Assembly (NCBI GenBank): GCA_964501185.1
Contig: CAZCRT010000005.1
Span: 17,108 to 81,107, forward strand
Source: BS150m-G50 sp964501185 [NCBI: uncultured Bacteroidia bacterium]
GTDB lineage: Bacteria > CAIWAD01 > BS150m-G50
Length of the DNA: 64,000 nt
Reading direction: 5' to 3'
Shown: positions 54,623-63,901 of the stretch, piece after piece
Layout of the letters: each line of letters starts with the position of its first letter
Numbering within the stretch: the stretch's first letter is position 1
Notes under the pieces: generated by a model
Seen by the model: only the letters and a program-made list of their open reading frames with translations
Told to the model about the DNA's origin: nothing
Database searches by the model: none
Translations under genes and position numbers: made by a program

Positions 54623-54641
54623 GGCAGTGTAAAACACTGCC
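54623..54641 (+). promoter_or_regulatory. Perfect inverted repeat in the clpC leader
   Basis: GGCAGTGT-AAA-ACACTGCC: 8-bp stem and 3-nt loop ending 27 nt before the clpC ATG. It does not match CIRCE, CtsR or HAIR heat-shock operators. It could be a DNA operator or an RNA hairpin. Confidence 0.5.
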
Positions 54642-54667
54642 GCAGCCAACTATAAACGGAGTGCTGT

Positions 54668-57112
54668 ATGCACAGCAAATTCTCACCACGCGTACAGAAA
54701 GTGATTCAATTTTCACGCGAAGAAGCTCTGCGTCTCGGTCACGACTTCATAGGAACCGAGCACCTGCTGCTCGGTATCGTTCGACTGGCTGAGGGATCAG
54801 CTGTCCAGATACTGGAATCGCTCGATGTCGACCTGGAAGGTATCCGGGAGATGGTTGAGGAGATTGTTGACAGCACCGACAACACCATGCGTATCGGCAA
54901 CATCCCCTTCACCAAGAAGGCGGAGCGGGTGCTGAAGGTCACCTACATGGAAGGCAAGAATCTCAATTCGGACTCCATCGGTACCGAACACCTGCTGCTT
55001 GCCATCACCCGCGAAGATGACGGTATAGCCGCGCAGGTGCTCGAAAGCTTCAACATTACCTATAATTCGATTCAGGATCAGCGCAATAAGTTGCAGCAGG
55101 GTCGGGAAACCCTGACCGGTGATGAACCGGTTACCCGCACCAAATCAAAGACCCCGGCTCTTGATCATTTCGGGCGTGACCTTACCCGCATGGCACGCAA
55201 CGACGAGCTGGACCCGATTATCGGGCGCGACCAGGAGATAGAAAGAGTCGCACAGGTTCTTTCCCGCCGTAAGAAAAACAATCCGGTACTGATCGGTGAA
55301 CCAGGTGTCGGCAAGACTGCTATTGCTGAGGGGCTGGCGCTGCGGATTGTGGAACGCAAGGTACCTCACAGCCTGCAGAGTAAACGGGTTGTCTCACTCG
55401 ATCTTGGCGGCCTGGTTGCCGGTACCAAGTACCGTGGCCAGTTCGAAGAGCGGATCAAGACACTGATGACCGAGCTGGACAAGAATCGCGAGATAATTCT
55501 CTTCCTCGATGAGCTGCATACTATCGTCGGTGCCGGCAGCGCTTCAGGCTCGCTGGACGCTTCCAACATGTTCAAACCGGCTCTGGCCCGCGGTGACATG
55601 CAGTGCATAGGCGCCACTACCCTGGATGAGTATCGCCAGACCGTAGAGAAGGACGGTGCTCTGGAACGGCGTTTCCAGAAGATCCTGGTTGATCCATCTA
55701 CCGCCCAGGATACTATCAGCATTCTGGAAGGGCTTAAGGAAAAGTACGAAGAACATCACAACGTTATCTACTCACCTGATGCGCTGATACAGGCGGTACG
55801 TCTTTCTGACCGCTTCATAACTGATCGTCAACTGCCGGACAAAGCAATTGACGTGATCGATGAAACAGGCAGTCGCATGCATCTGGCCAATATTGTCGTT
55901 CCCCACCGCATTCTCGAGATCGAGGAGCGGATCGAGGCATTGAAGGAGAACAAAGAGCTCCTGGTTGAGCAGCAGAAATATGAGGAGGCTGCCCGGCTGC
56001 GTGACGAAAAGGTCAAGTTGGAGGCAGAGCTGCTGCAGGAGCGGGATGAGTGGGAACAGAATTCTCAGGATGAACCGGTGACTATCACTTCGGAAGATAT
56101 CGCTCATGTCGTCTCGATGATGACAGGCATCCCGGTTTCAAGGGTTGATATCTCGGAATCGGAGCGGCTACTCAAGATGGAAGAGGATATCGGTTCCAAG
56201 ATCGTCGGGCAGCAAGATGCGATTCAGCTGATCTCCCGTACTATCCGCCGCAGTCGTGCCGGTTTCAAGAATCCGGATCGACCGATCGGCTCTTTTCTGT
56301 TCCTCGGGCCTTCAGGTGTTGGCAAGACCGAACTGGCCAAGGTGCTGGCGGAGTTTCTCTTTGATGACCCGGACGCCCTGTTGCGTATCGACATGTCGGA
56401 ATACATGGAGAAGTTTGCCGTATCCCGTCTGATTGGCGCGCCTCCCGGTTATGTCGGCTATGACGAGGGTGGGCAGCTGACTGAGAAGGTTCGTCGTCGT
56501 CCCTATTCTGTCGTCCTGTTGGATGAAATGGAAAAAGCCCATCCGGAAGTTTTCAACATAATGCTGCAGGTCCTGGATGACGGGCAGTTAACCGATAACA
56601 GTGGCCGTACGGTCAGTTTCCGCAACACCATAATAATTATGACCTCCAATGTCGGTACCCGGGAAGTATTTGCCAGTTCCCGTATGGGATTCGGACAGGA
56701 AGATGTACAGGCACCTCATGAACAGATCCGCAAACGGTTATTGCGTGAGATCCGTGATACATATCGCCCGGAGTTCATCAATCGTATCGACGAGCTGGTG
56801 GTTTTCCGCATGCTGCAACAGCTGGATGTGATGAAGATTATCGATATCTATCTGGCAGAACTGCAGGAGCGGCTTTCTGAGCGCGAAATCAAACTGGTAC
56901 TCACCCCGGGTGCCAGGGAATTTATAGCTGAGCAGGGTTATACCGCCGATAGCGGTGTCCGCCTGTTACGCCGTATGATTGAGCGGCATGTGGAAGACCC
57001 GATTGCCGAAGAGGTGCTCAAAGGCACCTTCACCGATGGCAGTCATATTCGTGTGAGACGGCGTGGCAAGGAGTTGGAATTCGTTACAGCCGGTGAGCAC
57101 GATTCTGTCTGA
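54668..57112 (+). CDS. clpC: AAA+ unfoldase of the Clp protease, ClpC type
   Basis: 814 residues with ATG at 54668 and CGGAG upstream. Two Clp_N repeats (1-145; [16 protein letters not shown] and [13 protein letters not shown]). AAA1 with Walker A GEPGVGKT near 210. The UVR/M-domain [20 protein letters not shown] near 435. AAA2 with GPSGVGKTE near 547 and [14 protein letters not shown]. This layout is that of ClpC, not ClpA or ClpB. It feeds unfolded proteins to ClpP; no adaptor or mcsA/mcsB/ctsR genes are nearby. Confidence 0.95.
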   Translation: MHSKFSPRVQKVIQFSREEALRLGHDFIGTEHLLLGIVRLAEGSAVQILESLDVDLEGIREMVEEIVDSTDNTMRIGNIPFTKKAERVLKVTYMEGKNLNSDSIGTEHLLLAITREDDGIAAQVLESFNITYNSIQDQRNKLQQGRETLTGDEPVTRTKSKTPALDHFGRDLTRMARNDELDPIIGRDQEIERVAQVLSRRKKNNPVLIGEPGVGKTAIAEGLALRIVERKVPHSLQSKRVVSLDLGGLVAGTKYRGQFEERIKTLMTELDKNREIILFLDELHTIVGAGSASGSLDASNMFKPALARGDMQCIGATTLDEYRQTVEKDGALERRFQKILVDPSTAQDTISILEGLKEKYEEHHNVIYSPDALIQAVRLSDRFITDRQLPDKAIDVIDETGSRMHLANIVVPHRILEIEERIEALKENKELLVEQQKYEEAARLRDEKVKLEAELLQERDEWEQNSQDEPVTITSEDIAHVVSMMTGIPVSRVDISESERLLKMEEDIGSKIVGQQDAIQLISRTIRRSRAGFKNPDRPIGSFLFLGPSGVGKTELAKVLAEFLFDDPDALLRIDMSEYMEKFAVSRLIGAPPGYVGYDEGGQLTEKVRRRPYSVVLLDEMEKAHPEVFNIMLQVLDDGQLTDNSGRTVSFRNTIIIMTSNVGTREVFASSRMGFGQEDVQAPHEQIRKRLLREIRDTYRPEFINRIDELVVFRMLQQLDVMKIIDIYLAELQERLSEREIKLVLTPGAREFIAEQGYTADSGVRLLRRMIERHVEDPIAEEVLKGTFTDGSHIRVRRRGKELEFVTAGEHDSV

Positions 57113-57259
57113 CAGCCCCTTTCGCTACAGGTAAATCTTTCCCCGCCGCGGAAAAGCTCCCCCTTCCTCACTTTCCGACTTCATCAGTTGGGAAGTTCGC
57201 ATCCCATTTACTGTAACCGCATTAGCCGTCCGTATCTTCCTCTTTGCGACTGATAGATC

Positions 57260-57275
57260 TGGCACACCCTTTGCC
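57260..57275 (+). promoter_or_regulatory. Sigma-54 promoter of the flg operon
   Basis: TGGCACACCCTTTGCC has GG (57261-57262) and GC (57273-57274) separated by exactly 10 bp, matching the -24/-12 consensus TGGCAC-N5-TTGC. It lies about 48 bp upstream of the flgF ATG, so the flagellar genes probably need RpoN and an enhancer-binding protein. Confidence 0.75.
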
Positions 57276-57322
57276 CATACTACAACTGTGAATTATAGCT
57301 GACAGCCAAACTGGAGTCGTTG

Positions 57323-58063
57323 ATGCTCAAAGGAATTCTGGAAGCAACTGCTGGAATGATGGCGCGCGGTGTGCAACTGGAGAAGGTGTCTCAGAATCTG
57401 GCAAACGCCAATACCACCGGTTATAAATCGGAACATCTGGCCTATACCAGTCTGATTGACCAGGAGATAGCCAGGCTGCAGATGCAGGGTGAGCGTGGCC
57501 TGGAGCTGCTGGCACCCGGACAGTATACCGACTACGATGCCGGAGCCATGCTGACTACCGGTAACGATCTCGATGTTGCGCTGTCAGGGACCGGCTTTTT
57601 CGTAGTACGGAATCAGGCCGGTGAAGAGTTCTATACCCGCAATGGCAATTTCTTTCGCAACAGTGACGGTATGCTGGTTACCGCTGACAATCTGCAGGTG
57701 GTTGGTGAAGGTGGTGAGATTCAACTGGAGGCAGGACGGGTCAGTATCAATGTCGACGGTACCATCTCACAGCGTGGTTCTGAAGTCGATCAGTTGAAAG
57801 TGGTGACTTTTGCAGATAACACCAGCCTGAAAAGCGTCGGCTACTCGCTGTATGCTGTTGCTTCACCAACGGCAGCAGCAGAGCCTGTGGAGAATCCTGA
57901 AGTGAAGCAGGGAAACCTTGAACAATCTAATGTTAACATAGTTGCCGAGATGATCGATCTGATTGAACTGCAGCGGATATTCCAGTTCACGCAGCGCGCT
58001 ATCCAGGCACAGAATGATACACTGGGACTGGCTGTGAATTCAGTCGGTTCACTGGGTCGCTAG
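57323..58063 (+). CDS. flgF: Flagellar hook-basal body rod protein FlgF
   Basis: 246 residues from ATG 57323 (GGAG 6 nt upstream). N-terminal flagellar rod signature LEKVSQNLANANTTGYKSE and C-terminal VNIVAEMIDLIELQRIFQFTQRAIQAQNDTL. In the middle it has the FlgE/F/G-like GTGFFVVRNQAGEEFYTRNGNF. Proximal rod component exported by the flagellar type III system. First in a nine-gene operon. Confidence 0.9.
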   Translation: MLKGILEATAGMMARGVQLEKVSQNLANANTTGYKSEHLAYTSLIDQEIARLQMQGERGLELLAPGQYTDYDAGAMLTTGNDLDVALSGTGFFVVRNQAGEEFYTRNGNFFRNSDGMLVTADNLQVVGEGGEIQLEAGRVSINVDGTISQRGSEVDQLKVVTFADNTSLKSVGYSLYAVASPTAAAEPVENPEVKQGNLEQSNVNIVAEMIDLIELQRIFQFTQRAIQAQNDTLGLAVNSVGSLGR

Positions 58064-58094
58064 CAGACCATCTAACGAATAACAGGAGGACAGC

Positions 58095-58883
58095 ATGATA
58101 CGCGCACTTTCCACCGCCGCATCCGGCATGTTTGCGCAGCAGCTGCACATTGACAACATTGCCAATAATCTGGCCAATGTGAATACAACCGGATTCAAGA
58201 AAAGCCGTACTGAGTTCCAGGATCTGATTTACCAGAATCTGCGAGAGGCCGGAGTCCCCAACAGTCAGGGAAACGTTCTGCCAAATGAATTACAGGTCGG
58301 GCACGGTGTGCGCCCGGTAGCTACACAGAAAATGATGACCCAGGGTGACCTGCTGCAGACCGGTAACTCTCTTGATATTGCTATTGAAGGCAATGGCTTT
58401 TTTCAGATCCGACGGTTGGATGGCTCACTGGGCTACACCCGTGACGGCTCCTTTAAAGTATCCTCAGAAGGAATCATGGTTACTGCAGACGGGCTGACCC
58501 TGGAACCGAGTATTACCATCCCTGAAAACACGCAGAGTGTGCAGATCACACGGGATGGAATTGTTTCAGCGCTGATTGCGGGTGAGTCAGAACCGGTAGA
58601 GATCGGAGCAATCGAGCTGGCAACTTTTATCAACGCTGCCGGGCTGCGCAGTATAGGACAGAATCTGTATGTCGAGACATCCGCCTCCGGGCCTGCCACC
58701 GTCAGTACTCCGGGACTGGATAATCTGGGAACACTGGCACAGGGTTTTCTCGAGGGAGCCAATGTACAGGTAGTGGAAGAGATGGTGGATATGATCACCG
58801 CGCAGCGTGCTTATGAAGTAAACTCCCGTGCTATCAGGGCGGCAGACGAAATGCTGCAGACTGCTACTTCAATCAAACGTTAG
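58095..58883 (+). CDS. flgG: Flagellar distal rod protein FlgG
   Basis: 262 residues with a strong AGGAGG before the ATG. Contains MIRALSTAASGMFAQQLHIDNIANNLANVNTTGFKKSR at the start, GNGFFQIRRLDGSLGYTRDGSF in the middle and the family tail EGANVQVVEEMVDMITAQRAYEVNSRAIRAADEMLQTA. Length matches FlgG. Forms the distal rod in the periplasm. Confidence 0.96.
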   Translation: MIRALSTAASGMFAQQLHIDNIANNLANVNTTGFKKSRTEFQDLIYQNLREAGVPNSQGNVLPNELQVGHGVRPVATQKMMTQGDLLQTGNSLDIAIEGNGFFQIRRLDGSLGYTRDGSFKVSSEGIMVTADGLTLEPSITIPENTQSVQITRDGIVSALIAGESEPVEIGAIELATFINAAGLRSIGQNLYVETSASGPATVSTPGLDNLGTLAQGFLEGANVQVVEEMVDMITAQRAYEVNSRAIRAADEMLQTATSIKR

Positions 58884-58890
58884 GAAACTG

Positions 58891-59583
58891 ATGTTGCGAA
58901 CTCCTCTCAGCGGCCATCTGTCATTGTTGCTGGTACTGCTGTTTTCAGCTATGCCCGGAAGCAGTGGACCGGCACAGGCTGACCTGCTGGCAGATGTTGC
59001 TGAACAGCTGGTGCAGAGGAGCAGTACCGAGCATGATAGTGTACAGGTGGTTTTTAAAGCACGCGCGACTAACTGGCCACCGGCTGGAAGGTTGCTGTCA
59101 ATTGAGCCGCTTTCCCGTAAGCTACGTGGCACAATTGTTGTTGACGCTGATCTGCAGGACGGCAGCAGCATCCGTTTGACTGCAAGGGTACGCACCTGGG
59201 ATCGTCTCTGGTGTGCATCCAGGCTGATCAGGAAAGGTGAAGCGATTTTCAGTGATATGGTTTCGCCACAGCTGATTGAAACTACCCGTTCAAGGCAGGA
59301 CCTGTTGCGTGTTGAAGAATCCCCCCTCGGGTTGATCGCCCGCAGGAGGATCGGAGAGCGGGACATGTTGTCCAGCATCGCTCTTGAGTCACCGCAGGCA
59401 GTTGCAGCCGGTGGCGATGTGAAGCTCCGACTGCAGTGTGGTCCGGTAGTGATAGACGATGTCGGACATGCACTGCAGAGTGGTGTTATAGGTGAACAGA
59501 TCCTGGTCCGTTCCGGGTCAACCGGTAAGGTGTTAAAGGGCAGTATCACTCCCGACGGTGTTGTATTCTGCGCAGTGGAATGA
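58891..59583 (+). CDS. flgA: Flagellar basal body P-ring formation chaperone FlgA
   Basis: 230 residues from ATG 58891 with AGGAA upstream and a signal peptide (LSLLLVLLFSAMPGSSGPAQA). The SAF-like domain is visible: VRTWDRLWCASRLIRKGEAIFSDMV, then IARRRIGERDMLSSIAL and the C-terminal VGEQILVRSGSTGKVLKG-type element. Periplasmic chaperone for FlgI assembly. ATGA overlap with flgH. Confidence 0.9.
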   Translation: MLRTPLSGHLSLLLVLLFSAMPGSSGPAQADLLADVAEQLVQRSSTEHDSVQVVFKARATNWPPAGRLLSIEPLSRKLRGTIVVDADLQDGSSIRLTARVRTWDRLWCASRLIRKGEAIFSDMVSPQLIETTRSRQDLLRVEESPLGLIARRRIGERDMLSSIALESPQAVAAGGDVKLRLQCGPVVIDDVGHALQSGVIGEQILVRSGSTGKVLKGSITPDGVVFCAVE

Positions 59584-60173
59584 GTCACAATATGAGGCAA
59601 ATAATGAAACAACAGTTGCTGCTATCGTTCCTCCTGACGCTCTGTCTGGCAGCTGGTACTAACGCATCTGGCAATTTCACCCATCTTTATACTGATCAGC
59701 GTGCTGCAGAAGTAGGTGACATCCTTACTGTAATCATCTCTGAGAGCGCCAGTGGATCCAACATTGCCCGCAGCACAACGAAGAAGAAAGACAAACTGGG
59801 TGTGGATGTGTCCGGCAGTGACTGGTTCTCATTTATCCCCCGGATGGGAGTATCCGGAGACATTAACAATGAACACAAGGCGGATGGCAACTCACAGCGT
59901 AGTAATTCGCTTAACGGCAGAATGAGCGTGCAGGTTGTTGCGGTCGAGGCTGGTGGACGTCTCACAATAGAGGGAACGCGTACCATCAGCATTGATGGAG
60001 AAACTCAGATTCTCAGCCTGAGTGGTACAATTCGTCATGAAGATATCAGTACCGGCAATTCCATCTATTCACATCAGATAGTTAACGCACGTATCACATA
60101 TACCGGACAGGGTGATATCAGGCAGGCTCAGAAACCAAGCATCATCAACCGGCTGCTGGGATGGATATTCTGA
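59580..60173 (+). CDS. flgH: Flagellar L-ring protein FlgH
   Basis: 197 residues. YTDQRAAEVGDILTVIISESASGSN and GRLTIEGTRTISIDGETQILSLSGTIRHEDISTGNSIYSHQIVNARITYTGQG match FlgH. N-terminal signal region (LLLSFLLTLCLAAGTNASG) has no obvious lipobox Cys, unlike the lipoprotein FlgH of enterobacteria. ATG 59580 overlaps flgA; ATG 59604 is an alternative. Presence of L-ring shows a diderm envelope. Confidence 0.93.
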   Translation: MSHNMRQIMKQQLLLSFLLTLCLAAGTNASGNFTHLYTDQRAAEVGDILTVIISESASGSNIARSTTKKKDKLGVDVSGSDWFSFIPRMGVSGDINNEHKADGNSQRSNSLNGRMSVQVVAVEAGGRLTIEGTRTISIDGETQILSLSGTIRHEDISTGNSIYSHQIVNARITYTGQGDIRQAQKPSIINRLLGWIF

Positions 60174-61330
60174 TGAGTCAGAATGACAGCAATCACTATC
60201 TGAAGAACAAGGGCGGCATGAATCATAAATACGGGAAATCTCTGGCCGTTGTTTTGCTGATTTTATTCTGCAGTACGACTGTATCTGGCCAGGTGCGCAT
60301 TAAGGAACTGGCACGGGTCGAAGGTGTGCAGGAACATGACCTGGTCGGTTACGGATTGGTGGTTGGCCTGGAAGGTACAGGTGATGGCAACAAGTCCGCC
60401 TTCACACTGCAGTCGATTGAAAACATGCTGCAGAAGTTTGGTATCATCGTTCCCCCCGGAACTATCCGTCCCCGCAATGTCGCCGCAGTAATCGTCACTG
60501 CTCAGCTGCCTCCTTTCAGCCGGCCCGGTGATCGCATAGATGTAACTATTTCGTCACTTGGCGATGCCCGCAGCCTGCAGGGTGGGGTACTATTACGTTC
60601 GCCACTGCAGGATGACAACGGTGATCTGATTGCCATGGCACAGGGAGCTGTCTCCATAGGTGGTTTTAACTTTCAGGCTGCCGGCAGTGAAGTCAGGCAG
60701 AATTATCTGCTGGTAGGGCGTGTGCCGGGCGGTGGTACAGTCAGACAGGGAAGGCATGCCAGTCTCACACGAGATGGCCAACTCTTTCTATCACTGCATA
60801 CACCCGATTTTACCACAGCCATGCGTATGGCGGAAACCATTAATGCGGCGTTCGGGCCTGAGGTAGCTGTACCTGAGAATTCCAACAGCGTCCGGGTACA
60901 GATTCCGGAAACCTATCAGGGTGTAAGCCAGCTGGTGCCATATATCGCCGAGATTGAAGCGTTGACTGTAATACCGGACCAGATCGCACGGGTAGTGATC
61001 AATGAGCGTACCGGTACTATTGTCGTGGGGCGCGAAGTAGCAATTCGCAGCGTAGCTGTATCACATGGTAACCTGAGTGTGAGTATCAAAGCTGATACCC
61101 GCGTATCACAACCGTCACCGTTCTCAGGTGGAGAAACCGTGGTGGCCGGTATTGGTGATATCATTGTAGATCAGGATGAAGCCCGTATGCTGGTTCTGGA
61201 AGAGACCGGGACCGTTCAGGAAGTTGCCCGGGCACTGAATACACTGGGTGTTTCACCCCGGGATATGATCTCGATATTTCAGTCGATCAAGGCTGCCGGC
61301 GCTCTGGATGCGGAACTGGTGATTCTGTGA
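60173..61330 (+). CDS. flgI: Flagellar P-ring protein FlgI
   Basis: 385 residues from ATG 60173 (TGATG overlap with flgH); ATG 60218, 4 nt after AAGGG, is an alternative that gives a cleaner signal peptide (LAVVLLILFCSTTVSG). Family regions: RIKELARVEGVQEHDLVGYGLVVGLEGTGDG, PGDRIDVTISSLGDARSLQGGVLL and the C-terminal EETGTVQEVARALNTLGVSPRDMISIFQSIKAAGALDAELVIL. Forms the ring in peptidoglycan. Confidence 0.95.
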   Translation: MSQNDSNHYLKNKGGMNHKYGKSLAVVLLILFCSTTVSGQVRIKELARVEGVQEHDLVGYGLVVGLEGTGDGNKSAFTLQSIENMLQKFGIIVPPGTIRPRNVAAVIVTAQLPPFSRPGDRIDVTISSLGDARSLQGGVLLRSPLQDDNGDLIAMAQGAVSIGGFNFQAAGSEVRQNYLLVGRVPGGGTVRQGRHASLTRDGQLFLSLHTPDFTTAMRMAETINAAFGPEVAVPENSNSVRVQIPETYQGVSQLVPYIAEIEALTVIPDQIARVVINERTGTIVVGREVAIRSVAVSHGNLSVSIKADTRVSQPSPFSGGETVVAGIGDIIVDQDEARMLVLEETGTVQEVARALNTLGVSPRDMISIFQSIKAAGALDAELVIL

Positions 61331-61352
61331 TACAGGAAAACGGAGTTATTGA

Positions 61353-62018
61353 ATGAGTATCACACCGATTGGGAATAGCAGCTCTACCGGTTCTGCTGCA
61401 GGCACACAGCAACGGCTCGCCAGAGCTGCCACCGATTTTGAAGCGATCTTTCTCAAACAGCTGATGCAGTTCGCGCAGATGGATCTGGGTGAAGGTGTCG
61501 CCGGTGATACATATCAGGATTGGTTTAATGCGGCCTTAAGCGACCAGCTTGCACAGCGTCAACCGTTAGGTATCGCTGCCGGAATCCTGGAGCAGTTACA
61601 GCAGGAACATTCAACCGGTCTTCCGGATTCCTTTGAACTGCAGGAGATGGTCCGTGATACATCACAGCGTCATGGACTTTCTGAGGAGCTGCTGAACGCT
61701 GTAATTCAGGTTGAGTCGGGGGGTGATCCTCATGCTGTTTCGCAGGCCGGCGCCAGGGGATTGATGCAGTTGATGCCTCAGACCGCCACCATGCTTGGTG
61801 TGAGTGACAGCTTTGACCCCCGGATGAATCTCGATGGTGGAGCCCGCTATCTGCGCAGTTTGCTGGATCGCTACGACGGTGATCTGGAACGGGCGTTGGG
61901 CGCATATAATGCCGGGCCCGGTGCGGTAGACAGACATAATGGTGTGCCCCCTTATCCGGAAACACAACGGTATGTGGAAAAAGTCAGACAATTGATATCA
62001 ACATCGGAGGAGCAATGA
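61353..62018 (+). CDS. flgJ: FlgJ-type rod-binding protein fused to an SLT lytic transglycosylase
   Basis: 221 residues. The rod-binding part is residues 25-80 (TDFEAIFLKQLMQFAQMDLGE). The C-terminal 105-215 is a soluble lytic transglycosylase domain (catalytic Glu in VIQVESGGDPHA, GARGLMQLMPQTA, ALGAYNAGPGAV, YPETQRYVEKV). E. coli FlgJ has instead a glucosaminidase domain, so this is the SLT variant. It opens peptidoglycan for the rod. ATGA overlap with flgN. Confidence 0.88.
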   Translation: MSITPIGNSSSTGSAAGTQQRLARAATDFEAIFLKQLMQFAQMDLGEGVAGDTYQDWFNAALSDQLAQRQPLGIAAGILEQLQQEHSTGLPDSFELQEMVRDTSQRHGLSEELLNAVIQVESGGDPHAVSQAGARGLMQLMPQTATMLGVSDSFDPRMNLDGGARYLRSLLDRYDGDLERALGAYNAGPGAVDRHNGVPPYPETQRYVEKVRQLISTSEEQ

Positions 62019-62515
62019 ACCCCGAATGCTCAGAACTGACACGCAAGCTGACCCGGGAGAAATCTCTGCTGGAGAGTATTAACCTGGTTTTGAACGAGCA
62101 GCAGAAAGCAGTACTGGAAAATGATATCACCGGTCTGAATGAAAGCGTTGCTGCCCTGCGACAATTGCTGACCAGCTTCGCTGAAGTGGAAACAGAAAGG
62201 AGTCAGGCTATGGAGCAGCTGGCGACAGTTGCTGCGTTGTCAAAGGAAGGTATCACACTGCAGAAACTGCTGGACGCAGTGAATATTCCGGAAAAGGAGG
62301 AAATCCTGTCTCTGGGTGAATCAGTGCGCTCCCTGTTGCAGCAGGTAGAACAGACTAACCGGCTCAACAGTTATCTCATTGAGAAATCGCAGGTCTTTGT
62401 GAAGCGCAATCTGCTATGGATGAAGCGGATACAGTCTCCGGTCACAGCCTATACCAGAGACAGCCGTGTAAAAGTACAATCAACAACCAAACAATTGATT
62501 AACGAGGCAGTGTGA
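62015..62515 (+). CDS. flgN: FlgN-like flagellar export chaperone
   Basis: 166 residues, almost entirely helical with heptad pattern (LTREKSLLESINLVLNEQQKAVLENDITGLNE). The FlgN family is recognised mainly by this helix pattern and by position directly before flgK, its client. It binds FlgK and FlgL C-termini before export. Overlaps flgJ by 4 bp and flgK by 1 bp. Confidence 0.8.
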   Translation: MNPECSELTRKLTREKSLLESINLVLNEQQKAVLENDITGLNESVAALRQLLTSFAEVETERSQAMEQLATVAALSKEGITLQKLLDAVNIPEKEEILSLGESVRSLLQQVEQTNRLNSYLIEKSQVFVKRNLLWMKRIQSPVTAYTRDSRVKVQSTTKQLINEAV

Positions 62516-63891
62516 TGGCCACCAGTATTAATGGTATTCTGGATTCTGCCAAGCGAGCGCTGATCGCACAGCAATATGCAATCCAGGTAACCGGTCACAA
62601 TATTGCCAATGTTAACACCAAAGGTTATTCCCGTCAGCGGGTAAACCTGGCCTCGACACTGCCGGTCGATTCAATGCCGGGGCAGTTGGGCACAGGAGTC
62701 AAACCGGAAGAGGTTCAGCGTTTTCGCGATCTCTTCATCGATTTTCAGTTGCGGCGTGAATCACAATCGCTGGGACGTTTTGAAGCTGAGAATGAAGCGT
62801 TGCAGATGGTCGAGAGCATTCTGAACGAACCAAATGATTTTGCACTCAGCGGAGTAATGAACGATTTCTGGAACTCATGGGAAGACCTCTCAAATGATCC
62901 TGCCAGCCAGGCAGCCCGTACAGTTGTACAACAGGCTGCTGTAAGTGTGGCACAGACCTTTCATCAGTTGCACCGGGATCTGGAAGCACAACAGTATAAT
63001 CTGAGTAACGAGATTGCCGCCGACCTGAGTGATCTTAATGCTGCCGCCGCCAATGTGGCTGAGCTTAACAGTCGCATCGTTCGGGCTGAGAGCAAGGGGC
63101 AGCATGCTAACGACCTGCGGGATGTGCGTGATGCAGCTCTGGATGAAATCGCTTCGCTCATAAACACCTCCTGGCAGGAGCAGGAGAACGGCTCAGTGAC
63201 GGTCTATGTCGGTGGTATGCCACTGGTCGAATACGATACGGTAAATGAAATCAGCCAGGACCGGGACAGTACAACCGGTCGTACTGTCCTCTTCTTCACC
63301 GGAAGTGGAGTCGAAGCGCCTGTTGAGCAGGGCAGTCTGGCCGGCCATATTGAAGTACGGGATGTCAAGATGCCTGAATATATTCAGCAACTTGATGAGA
63401 CTGCGGTAGCACTGGCTGAAGCGGTTAATGAACTGCATCAGACCGGTGTTGATCTTAACGGGGATAATGGCGGACTATTTTTTGCGGATGGGTGTGAGGG
63501 AGCAGCCACTCTGCAACTTGACTTCAGCCTGGCAGATGATGTGAATCTGATAGCTGTATCACTTGACGGTAATACTGGTGACGGCTCCCTGGGACTGGAT
63601 ATGGCGGCTCTGCGTACTGCAGAAAACCTGTCGCTTGATGGAAAGTCTATCTCCAATCACTATAACTCTCTGATCAGCAGGATCGGAGCGGACAGTGCCA
63701 GCAGTGCCCGTCAGGTAGAGCAGCAGGAGACTTTCGTTACTACCCTCGAAAACTATCGCCAGTCAGTCAGTGGCGTTTCGATTGATGAAGAGATGTCCAA
63801 CATGATTCTCTATGAGCAGGCTTATCAGGCGGCTGCCAAGTTGATCAGAGTGGCCGATGAGATGCTCTGGACAGTGATAAACCTCAAGTAG
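62515..63891 (+). CDS. flgK: Flagellar hook-associated protein FlgK
   Basis: 458 residues from ATG 62515 (TGATG overlap, GAGG upstream). N-terminal GILDSAKRALIAQQYAIQVTGHNIANVNTKGYSRQRVNL and C-terminal SGVSIDEEMSNMILYEQAYQAAAKLIRVADEMLWTVINL are diagnostic. Central Asp-rich region is reduced compared with enterobacterial FlgK (about 547). Hook-filament junction protein. Confidence 0.95.
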   Translation: MATSINGILDSAKRALIAQQYAIQVTGHNIANVNTKGYSRQRVNLASTLPVDSMPGQLGTGVKPEEVQRFRDLFIDFQLRRESQSLGRFEAENEALQMVESILNEPNDFALSGVMNDFWNSWEDLSNDPASQAARTVVQQAAVSVAQTFHQLHRDLEAQQYNLSNEIAADLSDLNAAAANVAELNSRIVRAESKGQHANDLRDVRDAALDEIASLINTSWQEQENGSVTVYVGGMPLVEYDTVNEISQDRDSTTGRTVLFFTGSGVEAPVEQGSLAGHIEVRDVKMPEYIQQLDETAVALAEAVNELHQTGVDLNGDNGGLFFADGCEGAATLQLDFSLADDVNLIAVSLDGNTGDGSLGLDMAALRTAENLSLDGKSISNHYNSLISRIGADSASSARQVEQQETFVTTLENYRQSVSGVSIDEEMSNMILYEQAYQAAAKLIRVADEMLWTVINLK

Positions 63892-63901
63892 GAGTGATGA
63901 G

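Larger units (their letters stand above)
54232..54667. other. Intergenic region of about 435 bp upstream of clpC
   Basis: No gene. It holds a decayed ATTCTG-type repeat tract (54422-54458), a 7-bp stem TTCCGGC/GCCGGAA around 54510-54540, a candidate promoter (54572-54600) and a perfect hairpin just before the clpC Shine-Dalgarno. Confidence 0.6.
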
